In this document: positions 28,602 through 39,591 of the stretch, piece by piece | Position numbering within the stretch: position 1 is the first letter of the stretch | How the letters are laid out: each line of letters starts with the position of its first letter | DNA from: an uncultured Pseudomonadales bacterium | GTDB taxonomy: Bacteria; Pseudomonadota; Gammaproteobacteria; Pseudomonadales; Pseudohongiellaceae | NCBI GenBank assembly: GCA_949372635.1 | Contig: CASIAB010000004.1 | Coordinates: forward strand, 1-64,000 | DNA: 64,000 bases | Direction of reading: 5' to 3' | Notes under the pieces: model-generated | Database searches by the model: none | Seen by the model: only the letters and a program-made list of their open reading frames with translations | What the model was told of the DNA's origin: nothing | Program-made: the position numbers and the translations under genes

Positions 28602-30260
28602 CTAGTTGGGCAATGCAAATGTGGATAGTGCATGCCCCGAAATTACAGAGACATATTGAACGCCATCGACACTAAAAGTCACCGGCGCCATAACGATCTG
28701 ACCACCCAGACTGACATTCCATAGCAAATCGCCATTAAGCGCATCGATCGCATGAAAATAACCCTCGCGCCCGCCGGTAAACAATAGATTTGACGCAGTC
28801 GTTAGCATGCCACTGTCACTCACATCGAACTGATCATAGGACCAGACCTCTTCACCAGTCTGCGGATCCATCGCCTTCAAGGAGGCAAAGCCAACTTCGT
28901 TGGTCCAGTTGTTAATGGGATTAGTCCTACCGATGCCGATAGTCGGCGCTCCCGGCGCCGGTGCTAACACTGAAAATCCTCCACCTAGGAATGCCCTGCC
29001 CGGCTCATATTCCGACTCTTCCGGAGCGTAGATCGTTGCATAATCCTGCCACGCGCTGAAATAGAAGAGGCCCGTTCTGGGGCTGAATGAGGGCGGGTAC
29101 CAATTCGTACCACCCTGATTTCCAGGGAAGGTAGGCATACCTTCGGGTTGTGGTGTTGGAATCGGTCGTCCGTTCTCATCGAGCCCGCTAGACCAGTTCA
29201 CCGTTACATAGGGCTTGCCTTCGAGAAACTCGCCCGTCACTCTATCTAAAACATAAAAATAGCCGTTCCGATTTGCCCACATCATGATCTTGCTTGGTGT
29301 GCCGCGCCAGACAATATCAGCCAGCACCGGCACCTGCACCGCATCATAGTCGTAGGCGTCGTTCGGCGTGAATTGAAAATGCCATTTCAATTCGCCTGTA
29401 TCAGCATCCAGGGCGATCACCGAGTCAGAATAGAGATTATCACCGGGGCGCTGGCCCGCGTTCCAATCTGGCCCAGGATTACCAACACCCCAATAGGTAA
29501 GATTGAGTTCCGGATCAAACGAGCCAGTAATCCACACGGATGCACCACCGTGCTCCCAGTCGTCTCCTTGCCAGCTATCATGGTTTAGCTCACCCGGGCC
29601 AGGGATCGTGTAAGTCTTCCAGGCCTCCTCGCCGGTTTCAGCATCGTAAGCAGCAACATATCCACGAATGCCGAACTCGCCACCGCCTACGCCGACTATG
29701 ACTTTGTCCTTTACCACTAGCGGCGCCATGGTTACTGAATAGGCGAGATCGACATCACCCACTTCTACATTCCATAGTGCGCTGCCAGTAACTCTATCGA
29801 GCGCAACGAGCCTCGCATCCAGCGTGCCCATGAATACCTTGTCATCTAATACCGCAACACCGCGATTATTTGCCCCGCAACAAATCAAGGCGTTCTCTGC
29901 AGGAACGTGGCGATACTTCCAGAATACTCTACCGGTTATTGCATCAACCGCCATGACGCTATTCGGTCGTTCGGTGATATACATGATGCCGTCGACCACT
30001 ATCGGATTGGATTGCCATGCACCGAAGACTTGATTTTGCAAGGTCCACTGCAATTTAAGGTCGACTACATTCTCTGGCGTGATTTGATCTAGCTGACTAT
30101 AACGCTGACTCTTATAGCCGCCATTATAGGTAAGCCAATTCTCTGGCTCGTCTGCCGAATTAAGAATTCGCTCGTAGGAAACCTGCGCGGATGTATTTGT
30201 CGCTGCAAGGCATATAAAGAGTGCAATGCTAGTTGTTCTAATTTGGTTTGCTAATTTCAT
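28602..30260 (-). CDS. PQQ-dependent alcohol dehydrogenase-type protein
   Basis: 552 aa; vicinal CC (LICCGANNRGVAV); AYDYDAVQVPV; overlaps the upstream cytochrome gene. Confidence 0.93.
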   Translation of the reverse strand: MKLANQIRTTSIALFICLAATNTSAQVSYERILNSADEPENWLTYNGGYKSQRYSQLDQITPENVVDLKLQWTLQNQVFGAWQSNPIVVDGIMYITERPNSVMAVDAITGRVFWKYRHVPAENALICCGANNRGVAVLDDKVFMGTLDARLVALDRVTGSALWNVEVGDVDLAYSVTMAPLVVKDKVIVGVGGGEFGIRGYVAAYDAETGEEAWKTYTIPGPGELNHDSWQGDDWEHGGASVWITGSFDPELNLTYWGVGNPGPDWNAGQRPGDNLYSDSVIALDADTGELKWHFQFTPNDAYDYDAVQVPVLADIVWRGTPSKIMMWANRNGYFYVLDRVTGEFLEGKPYVTVNWSSGLDENGRPIPTPQPEGMPTFPGNQGGTNWYPPSFSPRTGLFYFSAWQDYATIYAPEESEYEPGRAFLGGGFSVLAPAPGAPTIGIGRTNPINNWTNEVGFASLKAMDPQTGEEVWSYDQFDVSDSGMLTTASNLLFTGGREGYFHAIDALNGDLLWNVSLGGQIVMAPVTFSVDGVQYVSVISGHALSTFALPN

Positions 30261-31048
30261 TCTAAACCTCGCATGGTAAGCAGATAGCCAATCACATCAG
30301 CTACTTCATCGCTGGACATAGTCGTCGGTTGTTTACTGGGTTCGTCACTTATCTCGTAGGAAACCAAGTCAACTTTCTTCAACGACCTAAGTCGTTCCTG
30401 TGAATCGACTACCTGAACGGTATAGGTATCCTCGTTGAGTCGCCTCCCAACGATAGTCTCTTCAAATCGAGTCACAAGCCGAACTGGCCGGTTGATTGGC
30501 AGCAGCGCCGTCGCTGGATCAAGCAAGTTGCGCTGCAAGGACGCTGGGGTACGAATTGCACCGATGTTACTCAAATCAGGGGCTGTACGCGGGCCTACCC
30601 CCCTCACCCGATGACAGTTTGCGCATTGGCCTTCGCCTTCGAATAACACCTTCCCACGAACTGGATCGCCAATTTTTACCGCCTCTCCCTCGGGATCGAA
30701 ACCGGCGCGGATAAAAGCAACCACTCCATTCATTTCATCGGCACGCAAACTAAAGGCCGGCATACGTCCTTCTCCGGCGCCATCACTAATGACTCGCCTT
30801 AGATCGGTGTCCGATTGTACGTTGCGAAATTGCCCAATGCGGAGGTTAATGCCGTCCACGAGAGCACCCTGTGGTCCATGGCAGAGGGCACATTGCTGGG
30901 TATACACTGCAGAGCCCCTCTCAATCGCTTCGCTCGTATATTGGTGGTCGCCAACCTCTTGCGCTAGGACTTGCTGCACGGAGATCGCGAGCAAACCTGA
31001 ACAGACTAGAGTGGAGAGCCTAAATATTCTGGAAATTTTAATTTTCAT
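30257..31048 (-). CDS. Exported di-heme-type cytochrome c
   Basis: Two haem motifs CALCHGPQG and CANCHRVRG; ATGA-type overlap with the PQQ-DH. Confidence 0.92.
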   Translation of the reverse strand: MKIKISRIFRLSTLVCSGLLAISVQQVLAQEVGDHQYTSEAIERGSAVYTQQCALCHGPQGALVDGINLRIGQFRNVQSDTDLRRVISDGAGEGRMPAFSLRADEMNGVVAFIRAGFDPEGEAVKIGDPVRGKVLFEGEGQCANCHRVRGVGPRTAPDLSNIGAIRTPASLQRNLLDPATALLPINRPVRLVTRFEETIVGRRLNEDTYTVQVVDSQERLRSLKKVDLVSYEISDEPSKQPTTMSSDEVADVIGYLLTMRGLE

Positions 31049-31099
31049 AGTAGCTTCATCAATATCTTTATTAAGAGAAATAGAATAATCCGAAATGTC

Positions 31100-32572
31100 C
31101 TAGTCCGTATAGGCAAAGAACGCCAAGGCTGCTCGATAGAGACTATAAACATCAACTTTAGAGCTCACCGCGTATGGAGTATGAATCGAAAGTAAAGGAA
31201 CGCCGAAATCGATAACTTCAATATTCTGTGCCGAAAACTCTCCACCGATAGTGCCACCTCCACCTACCCCCACTTTATAAGTCACTGTTTGCCATGGCAC
31301 ATCATTGCTGTCAAGCAGTTGTCGAGTCCATGCAATAAACTCGCTATTAGCGGTATTGCCCTGCCCATAGAGTTTGAGATTCACGCCATAGCCTAGCTTG
31401 GGAGCGTTGCCTGGCTCCCAAGCACCTGGATTCATAGGATTGATGCCTGGATTTACATCTATAGATATAAATTTGGTCTGACGCAGCGCTCTGCGAAATA
31501 GGGGTTCACGGTAATCCCCTTCCAGTTGCGCGTACAAAAGTCTGGACAGCAGGTCGGCAAAATAATCAGAATGTGCGCCAGTATTATTTCTGTTGCCAAC
31601 TTCCTCGTTATCAACCAAGAAGGCCATAGTGGTCTTCTGTGGATGGCCGATCTCCGCCACCGCTCGCATGGCTGCATAGGATGCAAGCCGGTCATCCTGA
31701 CCATAGGCGGCAATTAACCCCCTATCGAACCCCATGTCTCGGGGCGCACCAGCAGGCACCAAGGAGAGCTCGGCCGAGACCAGGTCGGCTCGAGTAACGC
31801 CGTACTCCTGGCCGAGATAGGCTAGAACCTGATCCGCTACATCGCCGCCGTCTTCAACAGGGATATGCCCTATAACCGGGTCAAGATCTTCTGGGGTAAT
31901 GAAATCGGCTAGAGTCTTGGAGTTTCTGCTGCGATCAACATGTGGGGACAACTCAGGAATCATAAAAATAGGATCATTAGCATCAAGACCTACCGATATT
32001 TGAACACTGGTTCCATCTTTCTTATCGATGCGGCCCATCAGAGCTAACGGTAAGTTGGTCCATTGGTGGTACTTAATGCCACCGTGATAATTTGTCTGGA
32101 AGAGTGCAAATTCACTGTCTTCATATAGCGGTCTACCTTTTAGCTCTAGACGCGGTGAATCAATATGTGAACCGATTATATGGAAGCCTTCTTGAATGGC
32201 ATCTTCTCCAATCACCAAAAGACTTATTGTGCGGTCTCGATTGACTTCATAGATTTTCTTCCCCGGAACGATATCGGTAGAGTCTGTTAACTCTTCGAAG
32301 CCATTCTGCTCTGCGAAGGCGACTGCCTCTGCCACGAAACTCAGCTCTGTGCGCGCCAGATGAATAAACGCTTTATAATCGTCGGCGAAAGCAAAGACCA
32401 TATCGCGCTCACTGCCTGACATGCCTATCCAGGAAGATTCACACTGCAAGGAGTCTATGCAATCATCTGTAGATTGCGCGTTCGAAGTTGCAGCCGAGAA
32501 GAATACTGTTGTTAAGAGCAGGCTTGCAACCCAGTCGAGCAAGCTGCCTGAATTCAATAAAGATATTTTCAT
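31100..32572 (-). CDS. M18-family aminopeptidase with predicted signal peptide
   Basis: GSHIDSPRLELKG, LVDNEEVGNRNNTGAHSD, VGVGGGGTIGGEFS; hydrophobic N-terminus ending SAATSNAQ. Confidence 0.88.
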   Translation of the reverse strand: MKISLLNSGSLLDWVASLLLTTVFFSAATSNAQSTDDCIDSLQCESSWIGMSGSERDMVFAFADDYKAFIHLARTELSFVAEAVAFAEQNGFEELTDSTDIVPGKKIYEVNRDRTISLLVIGEDAIQEGFHIIGSHIDSPRLELKGRPLYEDSEFALFQTNYHGGIKYHQWTNLPLALMGRIDKKDGTSVQISVGLDANDPIFMIPELSPHVDRSRNSKTLADFITPEDLDPVIGHIPVEDGGDVADQVLAYLGQEYGVTRADLVSAELSLVPAGAPRDMGFDRGLIAAYGQDDRLASYAAMRAVAEIGHPQKTTMAFLVDNEEVGNRNNTGAHSDYFADLLSRLLYAQLEGDYREPLFRRALRQTKFISIDVNPGINPMNPGAWEPGNAPKLGYGVNLKLYGQGNTANSEFIAWTRQLLDSNDVPWQTVTYKVGVGGGGTIGGEFSAQNIEVIDFGVPLLSIHTPYAVSSKVDVYSLYRAALAFFAYTD

Positions 32573-32633
32573 AGTCCTTCCTCTAAATTTTTTGCTAGTT
32601 TGATGCCGATTTTAATCTGCAAACACTATTGAC

Positions 32634-33617
32634 TTAGGGCAAAGGAAAATCCTGCAAACAGCTCGCAAACGTCTCGCTGTCAATATTACCACCAGAAAGG
32701 ACTAGTGCGGCAGAACCACCACTAATATCCAATTTATTGTGCAGTAAGGCTGCTAAGGCGACTGCACCGCCAGGCTCAACCACAAGTTTAAGGTAACGAA
32801 ACGCAAAACTAATCGCGTGAGCTACCTCATCCTCACTAACCACCAGAAAATCATCCACTGTTTTACGATTGATCGACCAAGTAATCTCGCCCGGTTGAGT
32901 GGCCATGAGTGCATCACAACTAGTGCTGTGCTGTGGAGCAATCTTGGTGCGCAAGCCTGCAGCCTTTGAAATGCTATGATCGTCATAGTTCTGGGGCTCT
33001 ACACCGTAGATTTTTGTCGCACTATTTGTTTCTTTGATCGCCGTTGAAAGACCAGCCAATAGTCCGCCCCCTCCGCAGGGGCTCAACACAACATCGGGAA
33101 TACAGTGCCTTGCCGCCAACTGCTGCATTATCTCAAGGCCACAAGTGCCCTGGCCTGCAATCACATCAATATCATCAAATGCAGGCACAAGAGTTGCGCC
33201 ACTGGACGCTGCAATTTCTGCAGCGATGTCTTCACGGGACTCAGTAGCTCGATCATAGAGGCGAATACTCGCTCCAAGTCTCTCGGTGCCTTCTTTTTTT
33301 ATGGATGGAGCATCCGACGGCATGACGATAGTCGCGTTCATTCCCAGTAACTTCGCTGCGTAGGCCATTCCCTGCGCGTGATTTCCTGAGGAAAATGCAA
33401 CGGCACCCTTTGCCCGCTCGGCGTCACTCATTTGGCATAGTCGATTATAAGCACCACGGAATTTGAACGCACCAATATGTTGCAAACATTCTGGCTTGAT
33501 AAAAACTTTAGCGTTTAATCTTTCATTTAGTACTGCGGATGTATGAATTGGCGTCTCGATTGCTATGCCTCGAAGTCGATCTGCGGCTTTTTTAATATCT
33601 TCGAGGTGAACTGTCAT
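32634..33617 (-). CDS. Threonine/serine dehydratase (PLP-dependent)
   Basis: [48 protein letters not shown]. Confidence 0.93.
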   Translation of the reverse strand: MTVHLEDIKKAADRLRGIAIETPIHTSAVLNERLNAKVFIKPECLQHIGAFKFRGAYNRLCQMSDAERAKGAVAFSSGNHAQGMAYAAKLLGMNATIVMPSDAPSIKKEGTERLGASIRLYDRATESREDIAAEIAASSGATLVPAFDDIDVIAGQGTCGLEIMQQLAARHCIPDVVLSPCGGGGLLAGLSTAIKETNSATKIYGVEPQNYDDHSISKAAGLRTKIAPQHSTSCDALMATQPGEITWSINRKTVDDFLVVSEDEVAHAISFAFRYLKLVVEPGGAVALAALLHNKLDISGGSAALVLSGGNIDSETFASCLQDFPLP

Positions 33618-35050
33618 ACTCTTTTCTTACCGAGTTTTTTACCCAAATCTTTATTTTTCTTGATTCGCCTTTTCTGAGAAATCTGTTGTTGTGTCAGACC
33701 TTCCTCGCCCTTAACAAAAGGATTATCGCCACTGCGTAATTCGATTCTCACCGGAGTACCCTCCAGCTTCAACACCTTTCGAAATGTTTTTTCCAGATAA
33801 CGACTGTAGTTTCCCGGAAGCTTGTCAGTCTGCTTACCATGTATAACAATTATCGGCGGATTATGCCCGCCGGCGTGCGCATAACGCAATTTGATGCGCC
33901 GACCATTCACCATAGGTGGAGCGTGATCGGTAACCGCATCTTGAAGTAACTCGGTGAGTCGATGGGTGGTCAGAGTCTTGGTTGCCGATTCATACGCAGT
34001 GTGTATAGATTTATACAGATCACCCACACCGGTGCCATAGAGAGCCGAGATAAAATGAATCTTAGCGAAATCTACGAAGACAAAACGGCGACGAATATCA
34101 TCTTTAACCTGATCCTTATCTTCAGAGTGCATGCCATCCCATTTGTTGATAGCAATAACGAGCGCTCGCCCCGTCTCAACAACGTAACCGAGCAAATGTA
34201 AGTCTTGCTCTACAATTCCTGTGCGAGCATCGATGATCAACACCACTACATGCGCGTCTTGAATGGCCTGTAACGACTTAACCACCGAAAATTTTTCAAC
34301 CGTTTGCTTAGTCTGGCCTCTCTTCTTTATCCCCGCTGTATCGATAAGCGTATAGCGCCTTCCGCGCCTCTCGTAGGGTATATAAATACTATCTCTAGTG
34401 GTGCCGGGTTCATCGAACACGACCACTCTCTCTTCACCTAGCATTCTATTGACCAACGTCGACTTACCGACATTGGGTCTACCTGCGATAGCAATCTTTA
34501 TACCTGTTGCCTCAACATTTTGAGAAATTGCCGCACCATCATCGAATTCGATTGTCGCCTGCTCGAAGTCGGTTAACACCTTAACCAGCATGCTCTTTAC
34601 ACCACGACCCTGCGTCGCTGTGATGGGGAAGATTTCCGATAGGCCTAGGCTATAAAAATCTACTAACGCCGCATCGGGGTCACGACCATCAATCTTATTT
34701 ACGACTAGATAGGTATTCTTGCTGCGCCTACGCAGATGATCGAGGATGCGGTTGTCATCGGGCAGGAGACCATCTTTAGCATCTACCATAAACAGGCAGA
34801 TATTGGCTTCTTCGATAGCTTGAAGTGATTGTGAGGCCATCTCCAGATCAATACCCTCTTCATCGCCACCAATACCACCAGTATCGATAGCAATGAATGA
34901 ATGACCTTCTATCTCTCCGTCGCCATATTTCCTATCCCGAGTGAGACCGGGGATATTTGCAACCAACGCCTCGCGCGATCGCGTGAGGCGATTGAAGAGA
35001 GTGGATTTTCCTACGTTGGGACGGCCAACAAGGGCTATGACTGGCCTCAT
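33614..35050 (-). CDS. der: GTPase Der (EngA)
   Basis: Tandem G domains: [14 protein letters not shown] and [14 protein letters not shown]. Confidence 0.98.
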   Translation of the reverse strand: MRPVIALVGRPNVGKSTLFNRLTRSREALVANIPGLTRDRKYGDGEIEGHSFIAIDTGGIGGDEEGIDLEMASQSLQAIEEANICLFMVDAKDGLLPDDNRILDHLRRRSKNTYLVVNKIDGRDPDAALVDFYSLGLSEIFPITATQGRGVKSMLVKVLTDFEQATIEFDDGAAISQNVEATGIKIAIAGRPNVGKSTLVNRMLGEERVVVFDEPGTTRDSIYIPYERRGRRYTLIDTAGIKKRGQTKQTVEKFSVVKSLQAIQDAHVVVLIIDARTGIVEQDLHLLGYVVETGRALVIAINKWDGMHSEDKDQVKDDIRRRFVFVDFAKIHFISALYGTGVGDLYKSIHTAYESATKTLTTHRLTELLQDAVTDHAPPMVNGRRIKLRYAHAGGHNPPIIVIHGKQTDKLPGNYSRYLEKTFRKVLKLEGTPVRIELRSGDNPFVKGEEGLTQQQISQKRRIKKNKDLGKKLGKKRV

Positions 35051-35092
35051 GGTAGTAACCTAGATAAGCGTACAAACGGTTTGATGCGAATG

Positions 35093-36322
35093 CTATTGCA
35101 GTTGATAAGCAGTCAGACGACCACTATTGCCAAAAACATAAAGACCGCCATCTTCAGCCAAAAGATTCGCCCTGACCCCATCATTATCAGCCTGAATTCG
35201 ACCTACTATGCGCCCATCAATCTGCGATAGTAAGTGAACATAGCCATCATAGTCAGCTACTGCGATATAGTTGCCAACTGCGGTTGGTGCCGTAATTTGT
35301 CTATTGAGTAGATCGGAGTTATCCCAAACGATATCTTCGCTATTGTCTCTAATCGCAAATATTTGACTTTTGTCATCGCAGTAGTAAATGTTGCCGAAAC
35401 CCTGCTCCATGCCATGATAACTAGAAGCCTCCATGCCCCAAACGATTCGCCCGGAAGTGACTTCGAACGCCATCAAATTACCCTGATAGCTTGCAGCTAG
35501 GATTCGGCCACCGTCTAACAATAAATCTCCATCCACATCGATGACGCGGTCGATATCGTACTCGCCTTCAGGCACGGCTACCCGTTCCTCCCAAAGATAA
35601 ACTCCATCTTCAGCCGAAACCGCGACGAGTGTGCCATTGCTAAACCCTGCAATCACTGCACCTGCGGTGATAACAGGCTTGCTACTGCCGCGCAGTGTGA
35701 GTGCTGGCTGTGTAGTCTCGTAAATCCAGCGCTGCTCGCCGTTTTCAGCATCGAGTGCTACCAGTTTGTCGTCTACAGTCTGCGCTACAACAACATCGCC
35801 ATTCGTTTGTGGTGCAGACAAAACTTCACTGGAAACTGCGTGCTGCCATTTAATAGTTCCATCCGCCTGATTAAGGACTACGAGTTCAGCGCTCTCTGTT
35901 GCAACCATAACCAAGCCGTCGCCAGATCCAACCCCACCAGTGATTACTCCCTCGATCCGGATTCTCCACAGAGTGTTTCCTGTGCTAATTTCTATTGCGG
36001 CTACAGCACCATCCTCGCTAGCGGCATAGATTACGCCGCCGTTTATAGAAGGAGTTATTTCTGTGTAATTCTTGCCTTGCCCATTTCCGACGTTCACGCT
36101 CCACCGACGAGTCAGTGTAGCCTCAACAGGAATCGCAACCAGAGGTGTAGGTGGATCGACTTCATCATCAGAAAACCAACTCAGCGGATTTAAACTGGAG
36201 ACGCTATACCCCGCACAGGCTGATAACGCAGAAGCTAATGCGAGCAGCACTAACAGACGAATCCCAGAGTTCACGCAATTTTGTATTGGTCCGGTGCTCG
36301 TAAGATTCATCTTAGAACTCAT
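35093..36322 (-). CDS. bamB: Outer membrane assembly lipoprotein BamB
   Basis: Lipobox LSACAG, beta-propeller repeats, der-adjacent synteny. Confidence 0.94.
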   Translation of the reverse strand: MSSKMNLTSTGPIQNCVNSGIRLLVLLALASALSACAGYSVSSLNPLSWFSDDEVDPPTPLVAIPVEATLTRRWSVNVGNGQGKNYTEITPSINGGVIYAASEDGAVAAIEISTGNTLWRIRIEGVITGGVGSGDGLVMVATESAELVVLNQADGTIKWQHAVSSEVLSAPQTNGDVVVAQTVDDKLVALDAENGEQRWIYETTQPALTLRGSSKPVITAGAVIAGFSNGTLVAVSAEDGVYLWEERVAVPEGEYDIDRVIDVDGDLLLDGGRILAASYQGNLMAFEVTSGRIVWGMEASSYHGMEQGFGNIYYCDDKSQIFAIRDNSEDIVWDNSDLLNRQITAPTAVGNYIAVADYDGYVHLLSQIDGRIVGRIQADNDGVRANLLAEDGGLYVFGNSGRLTAYQLQ

Positions 36323-36350
36323 CTGGCTATCTGTTAACTAGCAGTGGGGG

Positions 36351-37028
36351 CTAGCTTTCGTTGGACAACTCGTCTAGTTTCATGCGTAGACCTTCGCTAC
36401 TCGATCCTGCCTCCTGAGCGGCAATGTACGCATCACGCGCGTCCACGTCTCGTCCCATCGCTGCGTAAATATCACCACGCAATTCCGAATAGCCCGCTTC
36501 AAAAGTTTTAGGGTCTAGATTGTTCACAAGTGCGAGCGCACGTTCCGCGTCGCCCTTAGCCAAAATAATACGACCGAGCCGCAAGTTCGTGGTCAGTAGC
36601 AGGCCTTCATCGGCCTCACTTAATAGTCCGCCCTGCTCGTTATCTAGAATCCACTGCAGAGAGATTTCCGCCGCATCCAAGTCATCGTTGTGCACAGATT
36701 GTTGCGCAGCGAATAAGGAGCCTAATTTGGCGTAGGTAGAAGCGTTATGGTCACTGCGCAGCTGCGCACCTAACTCGATTATTCGTTCCGAATCTTCTGG
36801 TATAAGCAACGTTCCCGGCTGCCCGGCGTCCGTTATCGCTAACGCTAGGATCTCCTCATACATATCTGAGGCTCTATCTACGTTAGCGTTTTGGGAATTA
36901 GTCCAAACCAGCCATGACGTGAAGGCTACAAAACCTGCAACAACGAGGATGGTTAGCTGCTTGCCGTTCTCTGCCCACCACTGCTTCAGTGATTCTACTG
37001 TTTCTTCTTCTGCCGCGTTAATCGCCAC
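36351..37028 (-). CDS. yfgM: YfgM-like TPR membrane protein
   Basis: ESLKQWWAENGKQLTILVVAGFVAFTSW; synteny. Confidence 0.9.
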   Translation of the reverse strand: MAINAAEEETVESLKQWWAENGKQLTILVVAGFVAFTSWLVWTNSQNANVDRASDMYEEILALAITDAGQPGTLLIPEDSERIIELGAQLRSDHNASTYAKLGSLFAAQQSVHNDDLDAAEISLQWILDNEQGGLLSEADEGLLLTTNLRLGRIILAKGDAERALALVNNLDPKTFEAGYSELRGDIYAAMGRDVDARDAYIAAQEAGSSSEGLRMKLDELSNES

Positions 37029-37168
37029 GACTTACTCCTTAATTCATTTAATTATTCGAACAGTTTGGACCTACCCGGATTGTCAGACCACCACATTCGG
37101 CAAACTATCCCTGACCAACCGCCAATTCTACCTGTTTAAGGCACTGCTGACACAAATCAATGCTGCTA

Positions 37169-38458
37169 TCACTCTGAAATACTGAGAAATTCGGCAAGTT
37201 TCTCTCCGCAATTGGCTATCTCGACGCTGACCGATTCACCGGAATCATTTAAATGTCGGATTATGACCGTTTCGAGAGGCTGTCCCGACTCTGTTTCCAA
37301 CACAATAGCCAAACGCGCCCCACTTTTGAAGGCGCGTTTCATCTGATTACTGGATTTTCCCCCACCGCAGTGATTGATAAGGCCCAATTCAGGAAATTGC
37401 TGCCGCAGCTGCTTGGCTAATAACTGGGCCGGTCCGGCCAGCTCGCTACCCACAACCACCATATACACATCGATTACCTGCGAGGTGGCTTTGGGAATCT
37501 TGCCAAGTGAATCGAGCATCAAGACAAGCCTTTCGACACCCATCGCAAAACCAGCTGCAGCCGTTGGTTTGCCCCCGAGCTGCTCGACGAGGCCATCATA
37601 GCGACCTCCTCCGCAGACTGTGCCCTGTGCACCCAAAGAATCGGTAGTCCACTCAAACACACAGTTATTGTAGTAATCCAAGCCCCTTACTAGGCGAGGG
37701 CTCTCGACGAACTCAATTCCAACCTGGCTAAGCAGGCTCTTCAGATCGCTATAGTGGACGATACTCTCGTCGCTGAGGTAATCAATCAGAGCAGGCGCAG
37801 TCTTAAGAGCTGCCTGAACGGCGGGGTTCTTACTATCCAGCACCCGCATCGGGTTGCTGTGCATTCGATTACGCGCATCATCATCGAGTTCGTCTGCATG
37901 GAAAGTTAGAAATGCTGATAAGGCAGCGGCATAGCGTTTTCTATCTTCCGCGGAGCCAATGTTGTTAATCTCGAGGGTAAGGAATTTTTCTAAGCCTAGG
38001 TCCTGCCACAGTGAAGCGCTGACCTGAATTACCTCTGCATCGATATCCGGTCCAGCCATACCAAAGGCCTCAACACCGAACTGTTGAAACTGTCGATAGC
38101 GGCCCTTCTGCGGTCTTTCATGGCGAAACATTGGTCCCTGGTACCAGAGTCGTTGCTGCTGATTGAACAGCAACCCGTGCTGATCGGCAGCACGAACGCA
38201 GCCCGCCGTGCCTTCTGGACGCAAACTCAAGTTATCGCCATTGCGATCATCGAAACTGTACATTTCCTTCTCGACGATGTCGGTGACTTCGCCGATTGAA
38301 CGTTTAAACAGCTGTGTCTGCTCGAGAATAGGGAAACGAATTTCTCGATAGCCATAACGATGCACTGCCTGCTGAAAGCACTTCTCAACATATTGCCAGT
38401 TAGGAGTTTGGTCAGGAAGTATGTCATTCATACCTCGAATTGCTTGTAGTTTCGCCAT
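37169..38458 (-). CDS. hisS: Histidyl-tRNA synthetase
   Basis: [44 protein letters not shown]. Confidence 0.98.
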   Translation of the reverse strand: MAKLQAIRGMNDILPDQTPNWQYVEKCFQQAVHRYGYREIRFPILEQTQLFKRSIGEVTDIVEKEMYSFDDRNGDNLSLRPEGTAGCVRAADQHGLLFNQQQRLWYQGPMFRHERPQKGRYRQFQQFGVEAFGMAGPDIDAEVIQVSASLWQDLGLEKFLTLEINNIGSAEDRKRYAAALSAFLTFHADELDDDARNRMHSNPMRVLDSKNPAVQAALKTAPALIDYLSDESIVHYSDLKSLLSQVGIEFVESPRLVRGLDYYNNCVFEWTTDSLGAQGTVCGGGRYDGLVEQLGGKPTAAAGFAMGVERLVLMLDSLGKIPKATSQVIDVYMVVVGSELAGPAQLLAKQLRQQFPELGLINHCGGGKSSNQMKRAFKSGARLAIVLETESGQPLETVIIRHLNDSGESVSVEIANCGEKLAEFLSISE

Positions 38459-38475
38459 AGGTTTGTGACTGATCG

Positions 38476-39588
38476 CTAGCTTGAGGCTATTAGGTTTTCT
38501 TCCATTTGCTTCTTATCGGCAACGCGCTGACGCACCATCGCCTCTAATTCATCCACAAGATTTTCATTATTAATCTTGTGATCAGGAACGCCTTCTTTGT
38601 AGACGAGGTTACTTGGACTCGCACCAGTCAGCCCAATCTCAGCAACCTTCGCCTCGCCCGGGCCATTCACGATACAGCCAATAACTGCCACATCAATCGG
38701 TGTCGTTATGTCTTCTAATCTGGATTCTAATTCATTAACCACGGAGATCACGTCGAAATTCTGTCGACTACAGCTAGGGCAGGCTACTAAATTGACGCCC
38801 TTATGACGAAGACCAAGGCTCTTTAGAATATCGAATCCAACTTTGACCTCTTCAACGGGGTCTGCTGCGAGGGATACTCGGATCGTATCGCCAATCCCAT
38901 CCATCAACATGGCTCCCAGGCCGATAGCTGATTTAACTGTGCCGGAACGAAGACCGCCTGCCTCAGTGATGCCGAGATGGAATGGCTGATCTACCTGTGT
39001 CGCTAGACTCCGATAGGCCGCCAGGGTCATGAATATCTCTGAGGCTTTCAGGCTGATTTTGAAATTTTGAAAATCGAGCTTGTCAAGTATATCTATCTGT
39101 GTAAGCGCAGACTCAACCATCGCCTCGGAAGTCGGCTCCTTGTATTTCCGCAACAAATTCTTGCCAAGAGAGCCAGCATTTACGCCGATTCGAAGCGGTA
39201 TATTCTTGTCTTTGGCACTATCTACAACAGCGCGGATGCGCTCCTCACTGCCAATATTACCCGGATTGATACGCAGGCAATCAACCCCATTCTCTAGCAC
39301 TTTCAAGGCAATGCGATAATCGAAATGTATGTCGGCGACTAGGGGCACTTCCACCTGTGAACGAATCTTCCTGAAGGCCTCTGCCGCATCCATGCTCGGA
39401 ACGGAGACGCGGACAATATCAACGCCCGCATTTACTATGCGATTGATCTGGCCTAATGTCGCCTCAACATCGCAGGTCTCGGTGTTGGTCATGGTCTGCA
39501 CAGAAATTGGTGCATCGCCGCCCACTGGAACATTGCCGACCATAATCTGGCGAGTCTTGCGACGTGTAATTGATGAGTTAGTCTTCAT
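38476..39588 (-). CDS. ispG: 4-hydroxy-3-methylbut-2-en-1-yl diphosphate synthase
   Basis: [47 protein letters not shown]. Confidence 0.98.
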   Translation of the reverse strand: MKTNSSITRRKTRQIMVGNVPVGGDAPISVQTMTNTETCDVEATLGQINRIVNAGVDIVRVSVPSMDAAEAFRKIRSQVEVPLVADIHFDYRIALKVLENGVDCLRINPGNIGSEERIRAVVDSAKDKNIPLRIGVNAGSLGKNLLRKYKEPTSEAMVESALTQIDILDKLDFQNFKISLKASEIFMTLAAYRSLATQVDQPFHLGITEAGGLRSGTVKSAIGLGAMLMDGIGDTIRVSLAADPVEEVKVGFDILKSLGLRHKGVNLVACPSCSRQNFDVISVVNELESRLEDITTPIDVAVIGCIVNGPGEAKVAEIGLTGASPSNLVYKEGVPDHKINNENLVDELEAMVRQRVADKKQMEENLIASS

Positions 39589-39591
39589 GGG

